Positions 25,845 through 35,607 are shown, counted from the stretch's first letter. The stretch is 64,000 nt of DNA from Chloroflexota bacterium (GCA_030604825.1 JAUVVB010000002.1:1-64000); one strand, 5' to 3'. Program-made: numbers and translations. Notes: a model not told the origin generated them from the letters alone.

Positions 25845-27491
25845 TCATGTTAACAGCTTATCGAGCGCGCCCACCACATGCTCCAGAGGAACCTCATTGC
25901 TGATCATGGGTTGACCAATACCCCTGAGCAGCACCCAATTCACTGCCCTCTCCCTCACCTTCTTATCCAGCTCTATAGCGCCAAGAACCCTTCCCCTTTC
26001 GATGCCAGGGCAGGTGGTGGGCAGGCCAAATTTCTGGATCAGCCCTTCTTGGCGCTTGACGGTCTCCTGAGGAAGAAGCCCGAGCTTTTCGCTGATCATC
26101 GCTGCCGCCATCATGCCGATGGCCACCGCCTCCCCGTGAAACAGGCGTTCATAGTCGGTGGCCGCCTCAAGGGCGTGGCCGATGGTGTGCCCGTAGTTGA
26201 GGATCATGCGCCGTCCCCGCTCCTTTTCGTCCTCAGCCACCACCCCGGCCTTAAGCGTAGCGCTACGCCTCACCGCCTCGGTGGTGGCCTCCACCTCCAG
26301 ATTTAGGAGCTTTTCGGCATGAACCTCCAGAAAATCCACCAGCCCTGGATCGAGGATCATGGCATGCTTGATCACCTCGGCCCATCCTGAGGTGAGCTCG
26401 CGCTGGGGAACGGTGGAGAGGGTGCTCACATCGGCAAGGACAAGGCAGGGCTGATAGAAGGCACCGATAAGGTTTTTCCCCTGGGGGTGATTGACCGCCA
26501 CCTTGCCCCCGATGGCGGAATCGGCCATGGCAACCAGGGTGGTGGGCACCTGAACCAGGGGCATGCCGCGCAGGAAGGTGGCAGCCACAAAGCCGGCCAG
26601 GTCTCCCACCATCCCCCCGCCCAGAGCGACGATGGCATGAATCCTCTCGGCACGCCGCTCCACCAGCCAATCGTAGAGCTGCGCCGCTGTGTCCAGGGTT
26701 TTTGTGCCCTCGCCCGGTGGCACTACAAACGCCTCTACGCCAAATCCTGCTCGCTCCAGGGATTCGCTGGCCCGAGCGCCGTAGAGCAAGAAGACCTCCT
26801 CATCGCTGATGATGAAGGCAAATTCGCCCAGCCCGGCGCGGCGCATTCGACTTCCCAGCTCATCGAGAAGCCCCCAGCCAACGAAAACGGGATAGCTCTC
26901 GGTGGCGGTTACCACAAAGGAGGCACCCTCGCTCCTTTCCTGGTTCCACCTTTCGCCGAGCTTTCTCCAGCAATGAATCACCTCATCCGATGCCTCTTGG
27001 ATGGTGAGGTTATCGGTATGCACCGCCCAGTCAGCCAGGGCATAGTAGGGCTGGCGAGACATCTTCAGCGACTCTATCTGCTTGAGGGGTTCGGGGCCAG
27101 CAAGCAGGGGCCTGACCACCGAATTTGCCTGTTGAGCGGCAATGAGGCGCTCATAGATGGTCTGGGGACTGGCCTCAAGGCAGATCACCATCCCGCTACG
27201 GGCGAAAAGCTCCCGATTCCTGGGGTCGACGACCGCTCCGCCACCGGTGGCGATGACCAGCTCCTTCCTGGCGCAGAGCTCCCCCAGCACCTGACGCTCC
27301 AGCTGGCGAAATCTCTCCTCGCCATCCTGGGCGAAGATCTGGGGGATGTCCTTGCCGGCGACCTCCACGATCACGTCATCGCTGTCCACAAAGCCCCACC
27401 CCAGCCGCCGCGCCACCTCCTGCCCTACCCTTGTCTTGCCGGTAAAGGAGAAACCGGTGAGGATGATGTTTCGAGGAGCTCTTTCACCCAT
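25845..27491 (-). CDS. aroKB: Bifunctional shikimate kinase/3-dehydroquinate synthase
   Basis: 548-residue fusion of two shikimate-pathway enzymes. Residues 1-175 are shikimate kinase: Walker A LTGFSFTGKTRVG, the SDD motif, ATGGGAVVDP, and a lid near SVVRPLL. Residues about 190-548 are dehydroquinate synthase: VPPGEGTKTLDTAAQL, ALGGGMVGDLAGFVAATFLRG, PTTLVAMADSAIGGKVAVNH and the metal-binding NYGHTIGHALEA. The two enzymes are not consecutive steps. It lies between aroC and the CoA ligase subunit, 11-18 bases from each. Confidence 0.95.
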   Translation of the reverse strand: MGERAPRNIILTGFSFTGKTRVGQEVARRLGWGFVDSDDVIVEVAGKDIPQIFAQDGEERFRQLERQVLGELCARKELVIATGGGAVVDPRNRELFARSGMVICLEASPQTIYERLIAAQQANSVVRPLLAGPEPLKQIESLKMSRQPYYALADWAVHTDNLTIQEASDEVIHCWRKLGERWNQERSEGASFVVTATESYPVFVGWGLLDELGSRMRRAGLGEFAFIISDEEVFLLYGARASESLERAGFGVEAFVVPPGEGTKTLDTAAQLYDWLVERRAERIHAIVALGGGMVGDLAGFVAATFLRGMPLVQVPTTLVAMADSAIGGKVAVNHPQGKNLIGAFYQPCLVLADVSTLSTVPQRELTSGWAEVIKHAMILDPGLVDFLEVHAEKLLNLEVEATTEAVRRSATLKAGVVAEDEKERGRRMILNYGHTIGHALEAATDYERLFHGEAVAIGMMAAAMISEKLGLLPQETVKRQEGLIQKFGLPTTCPGIERGRVLGAIELDKKVRERAVNWVLLRGIGQPMISNEVPLEHVVGALDKLLT

Positions 27492-27509
27492 GCCAATTCA
27501 TCTCAATGA

Positions 27510-28661
27510 TCATCTGGCCATCGCATCCAGATAGCTCTTGTAGTTGCGCAACGTCTCCCCGATGTGGTCGCCGCCAAATTTCTCCAGCAGGGCATCGGCG
27601 AGAACGATGGCCAGCATGGCCTCGGCAATCACCCCTGCCGCGGGGACAACGCATATATCGCTCCGCTCGTAATGGGCCTCCACCGCCTTTCCCGTCTTCA
27701 GGTCCACCGAGGGCAGCGGCTTGGCCAGGGTGGGTATGGGCTTGACCACGGCGTTTGCCACGATGGGCTCGCCATTGGTCATCCCCCCTTCAATCCCCCC
27801 GGCGCGATTGGTGGTGTGATGCCACTCTCGCTTTGCTTTATCGAATTCAATTATGTCGTGAGCCTGAGAACCCCTCAGGTCGGCCAAATCGAACCCAGCC
27901 CCGATCTCCACCCCTTTTATGGCATTGATGCTCATCAATGCCTGGGCGATCCTGCCATCAAGGCGGCGCTCCCAGTGGACATGGCTCCCCAGGCCAATGG
28001 GCACCCCGGTGGCGATGACCTGGAAGATCCCCCCCACGCTGTCGCCTGCCTCCGTTGCCCTATCGATGGCAGCCATCATCTCCCTTTCCGCCTTGGCATC
28101 GGCGCAGCGAAGGGGCGATTTTTCGAGCTGGGCCCAGTCTATATTTTGACTCTCTTTTGCTTTCACCCCTCCGATGGCAATGGTATGGCTGTGAATCTCG
28201 ATGCCGAACTCTTCGAGAAGCCTTCTTGCCACAGCGCCAACGGCAACCCTGGCTGCCGTCTCCCGGGCACTGGCCCGCTCCATGATGGGGCGGATATCCT
28301 CCACGCCGTATTTCAGCGCCCCTGGCAGGTCGGCATGGCCCGGACGCAGCCGGGTCACCGGCTCAATCTCTTGCTCCACAGGGGAAACGGCCATGACCTC
28401 CTTCCAGTTCTCCCAGTCTCGATTCCAGATGAGGAGGGAGATGGGGCTGCCCATGGTCAGGCCATAGCGCACCCCGGAGAGGATTTCCGCCCTGTCCTGC
28501 TCCAGCTCCATGCGGACGCTTCTGCCATATCCCCCCTGGCGGCGCTTAAGGTCGCGGGCGATATACCCCTCATCCAGGGGCAAGCCCGCAGGCACCCCCT
28601 CAACGATGGCGGTCAATGCTCGACCATGTGATTCCCCTGCGGTCAGAAAGCGAAATATCAT
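27510..28661 (-). CDS. aroC: Chorismate synthase
   Basis: 383 residues. Final step of the shikimate pathway, flavin-dependent loss of phosphate from EPSP. Signature segments GESHGRALTAIVEGVPAGLPL at the N-terminus, GHADLPGALKYG, RASARETAARVAVGAVAR and AGGIEGGMTNGEPI near the middle are intact. Length is normal. The start overlaps the end of the GIY-YIG gene (ATGA). Confidence 0.96.
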   Translation of the reverse strand: MIFRFLTAGESHGRALTAIVEGVPAGLPLDEGYIARDLKRRQGGYGRSVRMELEQDRAEILSGVRYGLTMGSPISLLIWNRDWENWKEVMAVSPVEQEIEPVTRLRPGHADLPGALKYGVEDIRPIMERASARETAARVAVGAVARRLLEEFGIEIHSHTIAIGGVKAKESQNIDWAQLEKSPLRCADAKAEREMMAAIDRATEAGDSVGGIFQVIATGVPIGLGSHVHWERRLDGRIAQALMSINAIKGVEIGAGFDLADLRGSQAHDIIEFDKAKREWHHTTNRAGGIEGGMTNGEPIVANAVVKPIPTLAKPLPSVDLKTGKAVEAHYERSDICVVPAAGVIAEAMLAIVLADALLEKFGGDHIGETLRNYKSYLDAMAR

Positions 28662-29062
28662 TTGTCCTCCCCGAGCGCGGCGTTCAATGGTGGCAGTTCG
28701 TCATGGTCTTGTTGGTAGTCCTTCAGTAAGCGTTTTTCAAATTCCCCAGGATCTAAGGAGTGAGGCAGCTTCCCACACCACGCAATCTCAATCTGATACT
28801 TTTGCATGAGTTTAGAAATTCGTTTGTTGGTCCATTGCGTTGGGCCAGGATGTACTATCTGATAAATTCGTCGGCGGAGATTAACCGTGCTACCAATATA
28901 GAGAATGTCTGAAACTCCCTTCAAGCGTCCAATGCACTTTGCCCCTGCTAGCCTTAAAATATATGTTCCTGGAAGTTGTGGGACTTGGTCTGACCTGATC
29001 TGGTTCAGCAGGTGCCATAACGGAAAGTGTGTCTTAATACGCGCGTCTTGGCTGTCCATCAT
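28658..29062 (-). CDS. GIY-YIG domain protein inserted in the aro cluster
   Basis: 134 residues with the GIY-YIG nuclease core: PGTYILRLAG (GIY), ILYIGSTVNLRRRI (YIG with the following arginine), and a C-terminal glutamate in PGEFEKRLLKDY. It is probably a small DNA endonuclease-like protein; several such genes accompany mobile DNA. A+T content is visibly higher than in aroC and aroE on either side, and the 90 bases upstream are also unlike the aro genes. Start is either M1 (29062) or M2. Overlap with aroC suggests it is translated with the operon. Confidence 0.82.
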   Translation of the reverse strand: MMDSQDARIKTHFPLWHLLNQIRSDQVPQLPGTYILRLAGAKCIGRLKGVSDILYIGSTVNLRRRIYQIVHPGPTQWTNKRISKLMQKYQIEIAWCGKLPHSLDPGEFEKRLLKDYQQDHDELPPLNAALGEDK

Positions 29063-29152
29063 GCCTCCTCTAGCATGATTTCGGGTGATTTTCTATCTGT
29101 CATATTCGGAAAAAGCGAACTCGCTCCCGAGCAGAATTCGAACTAACTGATC

Positions 29153-29983
29153 CTACAACGCCTTTCTTGCCGCCTCAAACATTATGTCAACTGGCGGCTT
29201 CTTCCCTGTCCACAGCTCAAAGGCTATCACCCCTTGATAAACCATCATCGCCAGCCCGTTAAGGGTGCGCGCCCCAGCGCGCTTGGCATCCAAAAGCAGC
29301 GGCGTCTCTATGGGATTATACACCACATCGTAGACCAGCGCCTCCTTTGGGACAAGCCCCGGCTTGAGCGGGGACTGGCCCTCGGTGGCGCTATGCTTCA
29401 TCCCCAGCGGGGTGCAGTTGACCACCAGGTCGCAAGGGGGGAGCGCATCGATAAAGTGCTCTGCCACAGATACGGAGACCCCCAGCGCCTCCAGGTCTTT
29501 GGCCAACTTCTCCGCCCGCTCAACGATGACATCGGTGATGACCAGCGACCTCACCCCTGCCCTGGCCAGGGCGAAGCCTGCTGCCCGGGCCACCCCCCCG
29601 GCACCCAGAAGGATAGCCCTCTTTCCCGCGGGTTCAAAGCCCCCCTCTTGGCGCAGCGCCTGCAAAAAACCCTCGGCGTCGGTGTTATAGCCGATGAGCG
29701 TTCCCTCTCTATGGACTATGGTGTTGATGGCGCCAATCTGATGGGCGAGGTCGTCCCGCTCATCCACCAGCGGCATAACTGCCTCCTTGTGGGGGATGGT
29801 CACATTAGCCCCCAGGGTTGAGGGCTGGCGAAGCCGCTCCATAATAGCCCCAAGCTCATCTGGCTTCGTCTCCCAGGCCTCATACCTAATGTCCAGGCCC
29901 AACTGGTCGAAGGCTGCCTGCTGCATCTGGGGGGACACGGAATGCCCCACGGGGTATCCGATAAGCCCAACATACTTTGTCAT
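29153..29983 (-). CDS. aroE: Shikimate dehydrogenase
   Basis: 276 residues. NADPH reduction of dehydroshikimate. VGLIGYPVGHSVSPQMQ at the N-terminus contains the substrate serines, ANVTIPHKEAVM the catalytic lysine, and GAINTIV and YNTDAEGFL the substrate aspartate. The nucleotide-binding loop is LLGAGGVARAAGFAL. Normal length. Preceded by ruvX by 41 bases. Confidence 0.95.
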   Translation of the reverse strand: MTKYVGLIGYPVGHSVSPQMQQAAFDQLGLDIRYEAWETKPDELGAIMERLRQPSTLGANVTIPHKEAVMPLVDERDDLAHQIGAINTIVHREGTLIGYNTDAEGFLQALRQEGGFEPAGKRAILLGAGGVARAAGFALARAGVRSLVITDVIVERAEKLAKDLEALGVSVSVAEHFIDALPPCDLVVNCTPLGMKHSATEGQSPLKPGLVPKEALVYDVVYNPIETPLLLDAKRAGARTLNGLAMMVYQGVIAFELWTGKKPPVDIMFEAARKAL

Positions 29984-30024
29984 GGCAAATTCCCCAAATT
30001 AAAAAAGCCGCTTTTTGCCTGGCA

Positions 30025-30444
30025 TTATTGGTTGCAAAGGGCGCGCCTGCTATCAAGGTAACTTTGCAGGATAAGGGCTGCTGCCATGGCATCGCGTCGC
30101 GCCCTTCGCTTCTCTCTCTTCATTCCGGCCTGGAGCAGCAGGCGCTCGGCAGCAACGGTGGAAAGCCGTTCATCCCAACTCTCTACGGGGATATCGGTGT
30201 GCTCAGAAAGCGCCTGGGAGAAGGCGAGGGTTCTCTCCGCCTGCTGGCCTATGCTGCCATCCAGGGAGCGGGGAAGCCCCACCACGATGAGCTTCGCCCC
30301 ATGCTCCTCCGCCAGGGCAAGGATCCTCCTCACATCGGCCTCCTCCCCTGCCCGCTCCATCACGGTGAGGGGAACGGCCAGCATCCCTTCGGCGATGGCC
30401 ACCCCGATCCGCTTCTCCCCGATATCGAGTCCAAGGGTGCTCAT
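30025..30444 (-). CDS. ruvX: Putative pre-16S rRNA nuclease/Holliday junction resolvase-like YqgF
   Basis: 139 residues of the RNase H-like YqgF family. LGLDIGEKRIGVAIAE carries the first catalytic aspartate, VVGLPRSLDGSIG is the family loop, WDERLST has the conserved glutamate and RRDAMAAALILQSYLD the C-terminal aspartate. The protein trims the 5' end of 16S rRNA in bacteria. It overlaps alaS by four bases, a widespread gene order. Confidence 0.93.
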   Translation of the reverse strand: MSTLGLDIGEKRIGVAIAEGMLAVPLTVMERAGEEADVRRILALAEEHGAKLIVVGLPRSLDGSIGQQAERTLAFSQALSEHTDIPVESWDERLSTVAAERLLLQAGMKREKRRARRDAMAAALILQSYLDSRRALCNQ

Positions 30445-33110
30445 GATTTTTGGATGCTCTCCTTCAGCAGCTTTCTTGCCAGCTTCAGCGCTTCGCCTAG
30501 CTTATTTTTGTCTCTGCCTCCACCCTGCCCTAGCTTGGCCGTCCCGCCGCCGCCTCCCCCGGTGACCGCTGCCACCTCCTTTACCAACCTGCCGGCATGA
30601 AATCCCCGCTTCACCGCATCGGCAGTTCCCATGACCACAAAGTTAGGTCTATCGTGGAGGATAGTGCCTAAAACGATTGCGCTTTTGCCCAGCTCCCCTT
30701 TCAGGAAGTCGCCCATCTGGCGCAACGCCTCGATGCTCGAGGCCTCCTCAACCGGCTCGGCCAGTATCTTGAACTCGCCAACGGGCTCAGCCTTTTCGGC
30801 CAGCTCTTTGGCCTTCCTCCTCAAAAGCTCTCGCTCCAGGGTGAGGGCCCTTTTTCGCTCTGCCTCCAGCTCGGCGCGAAGGTCGGAGATGCGGCCTTTG
30901 ATATCCAGCGCCTTGGCCCCCAGTTCCTGGGCGGTCTCCTCCACGATGGACACCTGTTTCTCAACGAACTCCTCGGCCCCCCTCCCGGTAACCGCCTCGA
31001 TGCGGCGCATCCCGGCGCCAATGCTGCTCTCACCGAGGATGAGCAAAAGGCCGATCTCCCCGGTTAGCCTTACGTGGGTACCTCCACAGAGCTCACGGCT
31101 AAAGGGAGGCTTGCCGATCTCCAGCACCCTAACTTCCTCCCCGTACTTCTCTCCAAAGAAGGCCAGGGCACCTCGGGCTATCGCTTCCCTATAAGAGGTT
31201 CTCCTATCCCTCACCGGGAGGTTTTGGCGCACCCACTCATTGACCATGTGCTGCACCTCCATCAGTTGCTCCCGGGTCGGGGTGCTGGAATAGGTGAAGT
31301 CAAATCTGAATCGGTCAGGGGCGACCAGTGACCCCGCTTGCTGCACCTGGCTTCCCAGCATCTGGCGCAGCGCTGCCTGAAGCAGATGGGTCGCTGTATG
31401 ATTTCGGGCGATGTCCAGGCGGCGTTTTTCGTCCACGATGGCCTCGACCTCGTCATTGACTGATATTTGTCCTTCAACCACCTTTCCCTGATGAATGAAG
31501 AGGTCCTTATATGCCCCCTCCAGCTTCTCCGTATGCCTTATGGTGTTGGTGACCGTCATCCTGCCCTTTTCGCCGCGAATTTCGCCGCTATCACCAACCT
31601 GACCTCCCATCTCCCCGTAAAAGGGCGTCTCACGTAGGACAACCTCCACCTCATCGCCTTCGGAAGCTGTTTCCGCTGGCTGACCATCGAGAAGCAGTGC
31701 TACTATGGTTGAGCCTTTTTTGAGGGCCTCATCGCCAACGAACACCGTTGGCGGGGCGCTGAGAGCGGCGTAGGCTTCCGCTTTCTCCTCCGCCGAAGCC
31801 ACCCTCTGAGCTGCCCTGGCCCTCTCGCGCTGGCGCTCCATTTCCTCCTCAAAGGCCTCAAAATCCACCGTCAGCCCGTTCTCGGCGGCGATCTCAGCCG
31901 TCAACTCCTTGGGGAAGCCATAGGTGTCATATAGCTTGAAAATATCTTCGCCAGAGATGGAGCTCTTCCCTTTCTGTTTGGCCTCCTCCATGATCCTATC
32001 GAGGAGATTGAGTCCCGTGACGAGGGTTTGGCTGAACCTTGCTTCCTCGGCCTCGATGGTGCTGAGAATGAAGTCCCGATTTGTCATCAGTTCCAGATAC
32101 TGTTGCCCCATCTGGGACATGACGGCCCGTGCCAGACTGCCCAGGAAGGGCCCCTCCAGCCCCAGCTTCCTGCCGAACAGGGCGGCGCGGCGCAGCACGC
32201 GGCGCAGCACATAGCCCCGCCCCTCGTTGCTGGGCACTACGCCATCGGCGATGAGGAAGGTGATGGCGCGACCATGCTCTGCCACTATCCTCAGCGCCCG
32301 GTCGCTGGCTTCATCCTTTCCATAGCCCTTGCCAGCAAGCCTTGACACCAATTCTATGAGGGGGGCGAAGAGGTCGGTTTCATAGACCGACGCCTTCCCC
32401 TGAACGGCGGCAGCAGTTCGCTCCAGGCCCATACCGGTATCGATATTGGGTTTGGGCAGGGGGACGCGTCGCCCATCCCTCTGCTGATCATACTGGGTGA
32501 AGACCAGATTCCAGATCTCCACGAAGCGACCGCATTCGCAGCCCGGACCACATTCAGCCCTGCCACAGCCAATGCCCTCCCCCAGGTCATAGTGGATCTC
32601 GCTGCAGGGCCCGCAGGGTCCACTCTCACCGGCAGGTCCCCAAAAGTTGTCCTCCTCCCCAAAGCGAAGGATCCTCTCCCTGGGGACCCCAACCCCTTGC
32701 CAGTAGCGGAAAGCCTCATCGTCATCCAGGAAGATGGTAGCCCAAAGGCGTTCCGGGGGCAGCCCCAGGCTCTGGGTGACAAACTCCCAGGCCCATTCTA
32801 TGGCCTCTCGCTTGAAGTAGTCGCCCACGCTGAAGTTCCCCAGCATCTCGAAGAAGGTTAGGTGCTTGGAATCGCCCACCGATTCGATGTCGGTGGTGCG
32901 GAAGCACTTCTGGCAGGATGCCAGGCGGGGGTGGGGGGGAGTTGCCTCTCCGGTAAAGTAACGCTTGAACTGCACCATGCCCGCGGTGGTCAGCAGCAGC
33001 GTTGGGTCTCCCAGGGGCACCAAGGAGGAGCTGGGAATTACCTGATGGCCCTTTTCCTCGAAAAAGCGGAGGAAAAGCTCCCTGATCTCGTCGCCGGTCA
33101 CCTTCTTCAC
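30441..33110 (-). CDS. alaS: Alanyl-tRNA synthetase
   Basis: 889 residues. Class II synthetase with the aminoacylation core (LFLRFFEEKGHQVIPSSSLVP, then FKRYFTGEATPPHPRLASCQ and LTFFEMLGNFSVGDYFK), a tRNA-recognition domain, an editing domain with the zinc ligands NHTATHLL and CGGTHV, and a C-terminal DHHA1 domain with GGGGGGTAKLGQGG. It starts at GTG 33110 with a good promoter at 33136-33165. It heads the long minus-strand run that continues through ruvX and the aro genes. Confidence 0.97.
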   Translation of the reverse strand: MKKVTGDEIRELFLRFFEEKGHQVIPSSSLVPLGDPTLLLTTAGMVQFKRYFTGEATPPHPRLASCQKCFRTTDIESVGDSKHLTFFEMLGNFSVGDYFKREAIEWAWEFVTQSLGLPPERLWATIFLDDDEAFRYWQGVGVPRERILRFGEEDNFWGPAGESGPCGPCSEIHYDLGEGIGCGRAECGPGCECGRFVEIWNLVFTQYDQQRDGRRVPLPKPNIDTGMGLERTAAAVQGKASVYETDLFAPLIELVSRLAGKGYGKDEASDRALRIVAEHGRAITFLIADGVVPSNEGRGYVLRRVLRRAALFGRKLGLEGPFLGSLARAVMSQMGQQYLELMTNRDFILSTIEAEEARFSQTLVTGLNLLDRIMEEAKQKGKSSISGEDIFKLYDTYGFPKELTAEIAAENGLTVDFEAFEEEMERQRERARAAQRVASAEEKAEAYAALSAPPTVFVGDEALKKGSTIVALLLDGQPAETASEGDEVEVVLRETPFYGEMGGQVGDSGEIRGEKGRMTVTNTIRHTEKLEGAYKDLFIHQGKVVEGQISVNDEVEAIVDEKRRLDIARNHTATHLLQAALRQMLGSQVQQAGSLVAPDRFRFDFTYSSTPTREQLMEVQHMVNEWVRQNLPVRDRRTSYREAIARGALAFFGEKYGEEVRVLEIGKPPFSRELCGGTHVRLTGEIGLLLILGESSIGAGMRRIEAVTGRGAEEFVEKQVSIVEETAQELGAKALDIKGRISDLRAELEAERKRALTLERELLRRKAKELAEKAEPVGEFKILAEPVEEASSIEALRQMGDFLKGELGKSAIVLGTILHDRPNFVVMGTADAVKRGFHAGRLVKEVAAVTGGGGGGTAKLGQGGGRDKNKLGEALKLARKLLKESIQKS

Positions 33111-33135
33111 CGTAATCCCAATTTACTTCTCCCCG

Positions 33136-33165
33136 ATTTTATTGTAACCCAAGGTCATGTGTCAA
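33136..33165 (-). promoter_or_regulatory. Promoter of alaS
   Basis: Minus strand TTGACA (33165-33160), 18-bp spacer, TAAAAT (33141-33136), 26 bases before the GTG start. Confidence 0.75.
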
Positions 33166-33188
33166 TGAGCAGCGCCATCGCCGCTGAC

Positions 33189-33217
33189 TTGACAACCCCA
33201 AGGCGGTTGTGTTAAGT
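33189..33217 (+). promoter_or_regulatory. Promoter of otsA
   Basis: TTGACA (33189-33194), 17-bp spacer, TTAAGT (33212-33217), with a leader of about 60 bases to the ATG at 33283. It is divergent from the alaS promoter. Confidence 0.65.
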
Positions 33218-33282
33218 TTGACTATCCCCCAGAACCCGATTGCCTCAGCTAACTTAAACGACAAAAACGAGGACTATGGGTA

Positions 33283-34827
33283 ATGCCTACGCCCAACCGG
33301 CGGGAGAATCGCAGAGCTCTACTTAGCTATCGGTGCCAAGAGCTGCTGGAGCAAAGGGGGCTCATCCTCGCTAGCAACCGAGGTCCCATTGAATACCATA
33401 TTACTGAAGATGGTAAATTACAGGGGCGCCGCGGCAGTGGCGGAGTGGTCACTGCCCTTAGCGCTATCAGCCAATATGTGGCGCTTACCTGGATTGCCAG
33501 TGCCACCGGTGAAGGAGACCGCAAGGCTGCGCAAATGGCTCAACATGGCCGCCTTAAGGCACCCCTGGTTGGACATAATCTTTACCTCCGCTTCGTAGTT
33601 TCATCGGGGAGCACCTATCATAAGTTCTACAGCGTCTTTTGTAATCCCCTTTTATGGTTCCTGCAACATTGCATGTGGAATTCCTCTCATACCCCCAACA
33701 TCGATGCCCGGGTCCACGATGCCTGGGAAAACGGCTATGTACAGGTAAACAAGGCCTTTGCTCAAGCAGTGATTGCCGAGGTCCGGGAAAGCGATCGCCT
33801 TCCCCTGGTGATGCTCCATGATTATCATCTTTATCTGGCTGCCGATTACATTCGGAGGGAATTGCCCGATGTCATCCTTCAGCACTTCACCCACATCCCC
33901 TGGCCCGGACCTCACTACTGGCAACTGCTTACCAGTTGCATGCGCAAGGCCATCTGTCGGGGCCTTTGCGCCAACGACATCGTTGGCATGCAAACGAAGA
34001 GGGATGTGCAAAACTTCCTCCACACCTGTGAGGTCTTTATCGATGGGTCTGAGGTGGATTTTAAGAAGGACACCGTCTTGGTGGATGGCCACCTCACCAA
34101 GGTTAACTCCTATCCCATATCCGTGGATGTAGCTAACCTGCAGCGGGTAGTCAATACGCCCTGGGTTCAAGGATATGAGGAAAAGCTCCGCCCCTTATGC
34201 GGCGACAAGACCATTGTCCGGGTGGACCGCATGGAGCCCAGCAAGAACATCCTGCGTGGTTTTAGGACTTTTGATATGCTCCTGGAGAGCCACCCTGAGC
34301 TGAGGGGGAAGGTTAACTACCTGGCCTTTTTGGTGCCATCGCGCACTCATATCAGGCAGTACCAGAGGTATACCCAACAGGTCAATGAGTTAATCGCGGC
34401 GATAAACGCCAAGTATGGCAACCAGGAATGGCTGCCGATCAGGGTGTTCTTGGAAAATAACCACGCCCAGGCGCTGGCTGGTCTGCGCCTCTACGATGTG
34501 CTGGTGGTAAACCCGGTAGCCGATGGCATGAACCTGGTGGCCAAGGAGGGGCCAACGGTCAATATCCGCGATGGCGTCCTGGTGCTCTCCGACGCTGCTG
34601 GAGCCCACGAGCAGCTTGGCGAGCATGCCCTTTCCGTGTCGCCAACGGACCTGCAGGGAACCATGGAGGCAATGTATCAGGCCCTATTTATGCCCGCTGA
34701 GGAGCGGGAAAGGCGAGCCACTGCGTTGAGGAAATCCATTGAACAAGAAGATGTGGGCATGTGGCTCTACCGGCAGCTTGAGGACCTCACCGCTCTGGCT
34801 CGGGAACGGTCGCTGCAAGCCATCTGA
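33283..34827 (+). CDS. otsA: Trehalose-6-phosphate synthase-like glycosyltransferase (GT20)
   Basis: 514 residues, transferring glucose from a nucleotide sugar to glucose 6-phosphate. GT20 motifs are present: LASNRGPIEYH, MLHDYHLYLAADYIRREL, FTHIPWPGPHYW, a donor-binding RVDRMEPSKNILRGF, and NPVADGMNLVAKE. The donor motif reads EPSKN rather than the enterobacterial DYSKG, as in actinobacterial-type enzymes. otsB is adjacent and convergent, which supports trehalose synthesis; related enzymes that make glucosylglycerol phosphate or validoxylamine-type products cannot be excluded. The weak ribosome-binding site leaves the start slightly open. Confidence 0.88.
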   Translation: MPTPNRRENRRALLSYRCQELLEQRGLILASNRGPIEYHITEDGKLQGRRGSGGVVTALSAISQYVALTWIASATGEGDRKAAQMAQHGRLKAPLVGHNLYLRFVVSSGSTYHKFYSVFCNPLLWFLQHCMWNSSHTPNIDARVHDAWENGYVQVNKAFAQAVIAEVRESDRLPLVMLHDYHLYLAADYIRRELPDVILQHFTHIPWPGPHYWQLLTSCMRKAICRGLCANDIVGMQTKRDVQNFLHTCEVFIDGSEVDFKKDTVLVDGHLTKVNSYPISVDVANLQRVVNTPWVQGYEEKLRPLCGDKTIVRVDRMEPSKNILRGFRTFDMLLESHPELRGKVNYLAFLVPSRTHIRQYQRYTQQVNELIAAINAKYGNQEWLPIRVFLENNHAQALAGLRLYDVLVVNPVADGMNLVAKEGPTVNIRDGVLVLSDAAGAHEQLGEHALSVSPTDLQGTMEAMYQALFMPAEERERRATALRKSIEQEDVGMWLYRQLEDLTALARERSLQAI

Positions 34828-35587
34828 GGAATCGCTCCGCATCCCCTACCCCGTTGAGGGTAAAGTCCGCCTCCTTCTCTACCTGGTGCGATGTCTCCTC
34901 GTCAACGACGCCCAGGGCTAAGCCTTTGAATGGGGCACTATGAAGGGCGGCAAAGGCATCGACATCGCTGATGTCATCGCCGAGGTAGATCCCCCCCTTC
35001 AGGCGATAGCTCTCCACCAGCCCCAATAACGCAATCCCCTTATTCACCTCCACGGGCGGCCTTAGCTCCACCACCATCCTCCCCTCCACGATGCGAAACC
35101 CCCTGGCTGAAGGGGATTTTGCTATCCTTTCCATGATATAGCCCCTGGCCATCTGGTGATGGGGACATTGGCGGTAGTGGATGGAGAGCGCTATCCCCTT
35201 GTTCTCCAAGGCAATGCCTTCCATGGCGAGAAGGCTGCCGAGTTCCCCCAGCGTTGCCTTTACCTTGGCACCATATTCCGCCACCCCCTCCATCATCGCC
35301 ACCTTGCCATCCGCCCATCGCTCAAGGCCATGGTTGCCGATATAGACCATACCCTCAACCCCTATCATCTCCCTGGCTTGCTGGGCGGGGCGTCCTGAGA
35401 TGGCGGCAACCAGTGCTAGCCTTTTGCTGAGGGTGGCCAGGCTTTCCCGGCAGCGGGGGGAGACTCGTGCCTCCTCGGGGTAGGCAGCGATCTCGCTTAT
35501 CGTCCCATCGATGTCGGTGATCAGCCCCAGGGGGGACAGGGTTAACACCTCTAGAACGGCCTCAAGATTGTCGAATAGATAAGGCAT
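34787..35587 (-). CDS. otsB: Trehalose-6-phosphate phosphatase
   Basis: 266 residues, HAD phosphatase of the trehalose group. The nucleophile motif is LITDIDGTISEI, motif II is VAAISGRP, motif III lies near VNKGIALLGLV and motif IV is YLGDDISDVDAFAAL. It would dephosphorylate the product of otsA. The two genes converge and overlap by 41 bases at their 3' ends. Confidence 0.93.
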   Translation of the reverse strand: MPYLFDNLEAVLEVLTLSPLGLITDIDGTISEIAAYPEEARVSPRCRESLATLSKRLALVAAISGRPAQQAREMIGVEGMVYIGNHGLERWADGKVAMMEGVAEYGAKVKATLGELGSLLAMEGIALENKGIALSIHYRQCPHHQMARGYIMERIAKSPSARGFRIVEGRMVVELRPPVEVNKGIALLGLVESYRLKGGIYLGDDISDVDAFAALHSAPFKGLALGVVDEETSHQVEKEADFTLNGVGDAERFLRWLAATVPEPER

Positions 35588-35607
35588 AGCACCCCTGGCG
35601 ATGGCGC

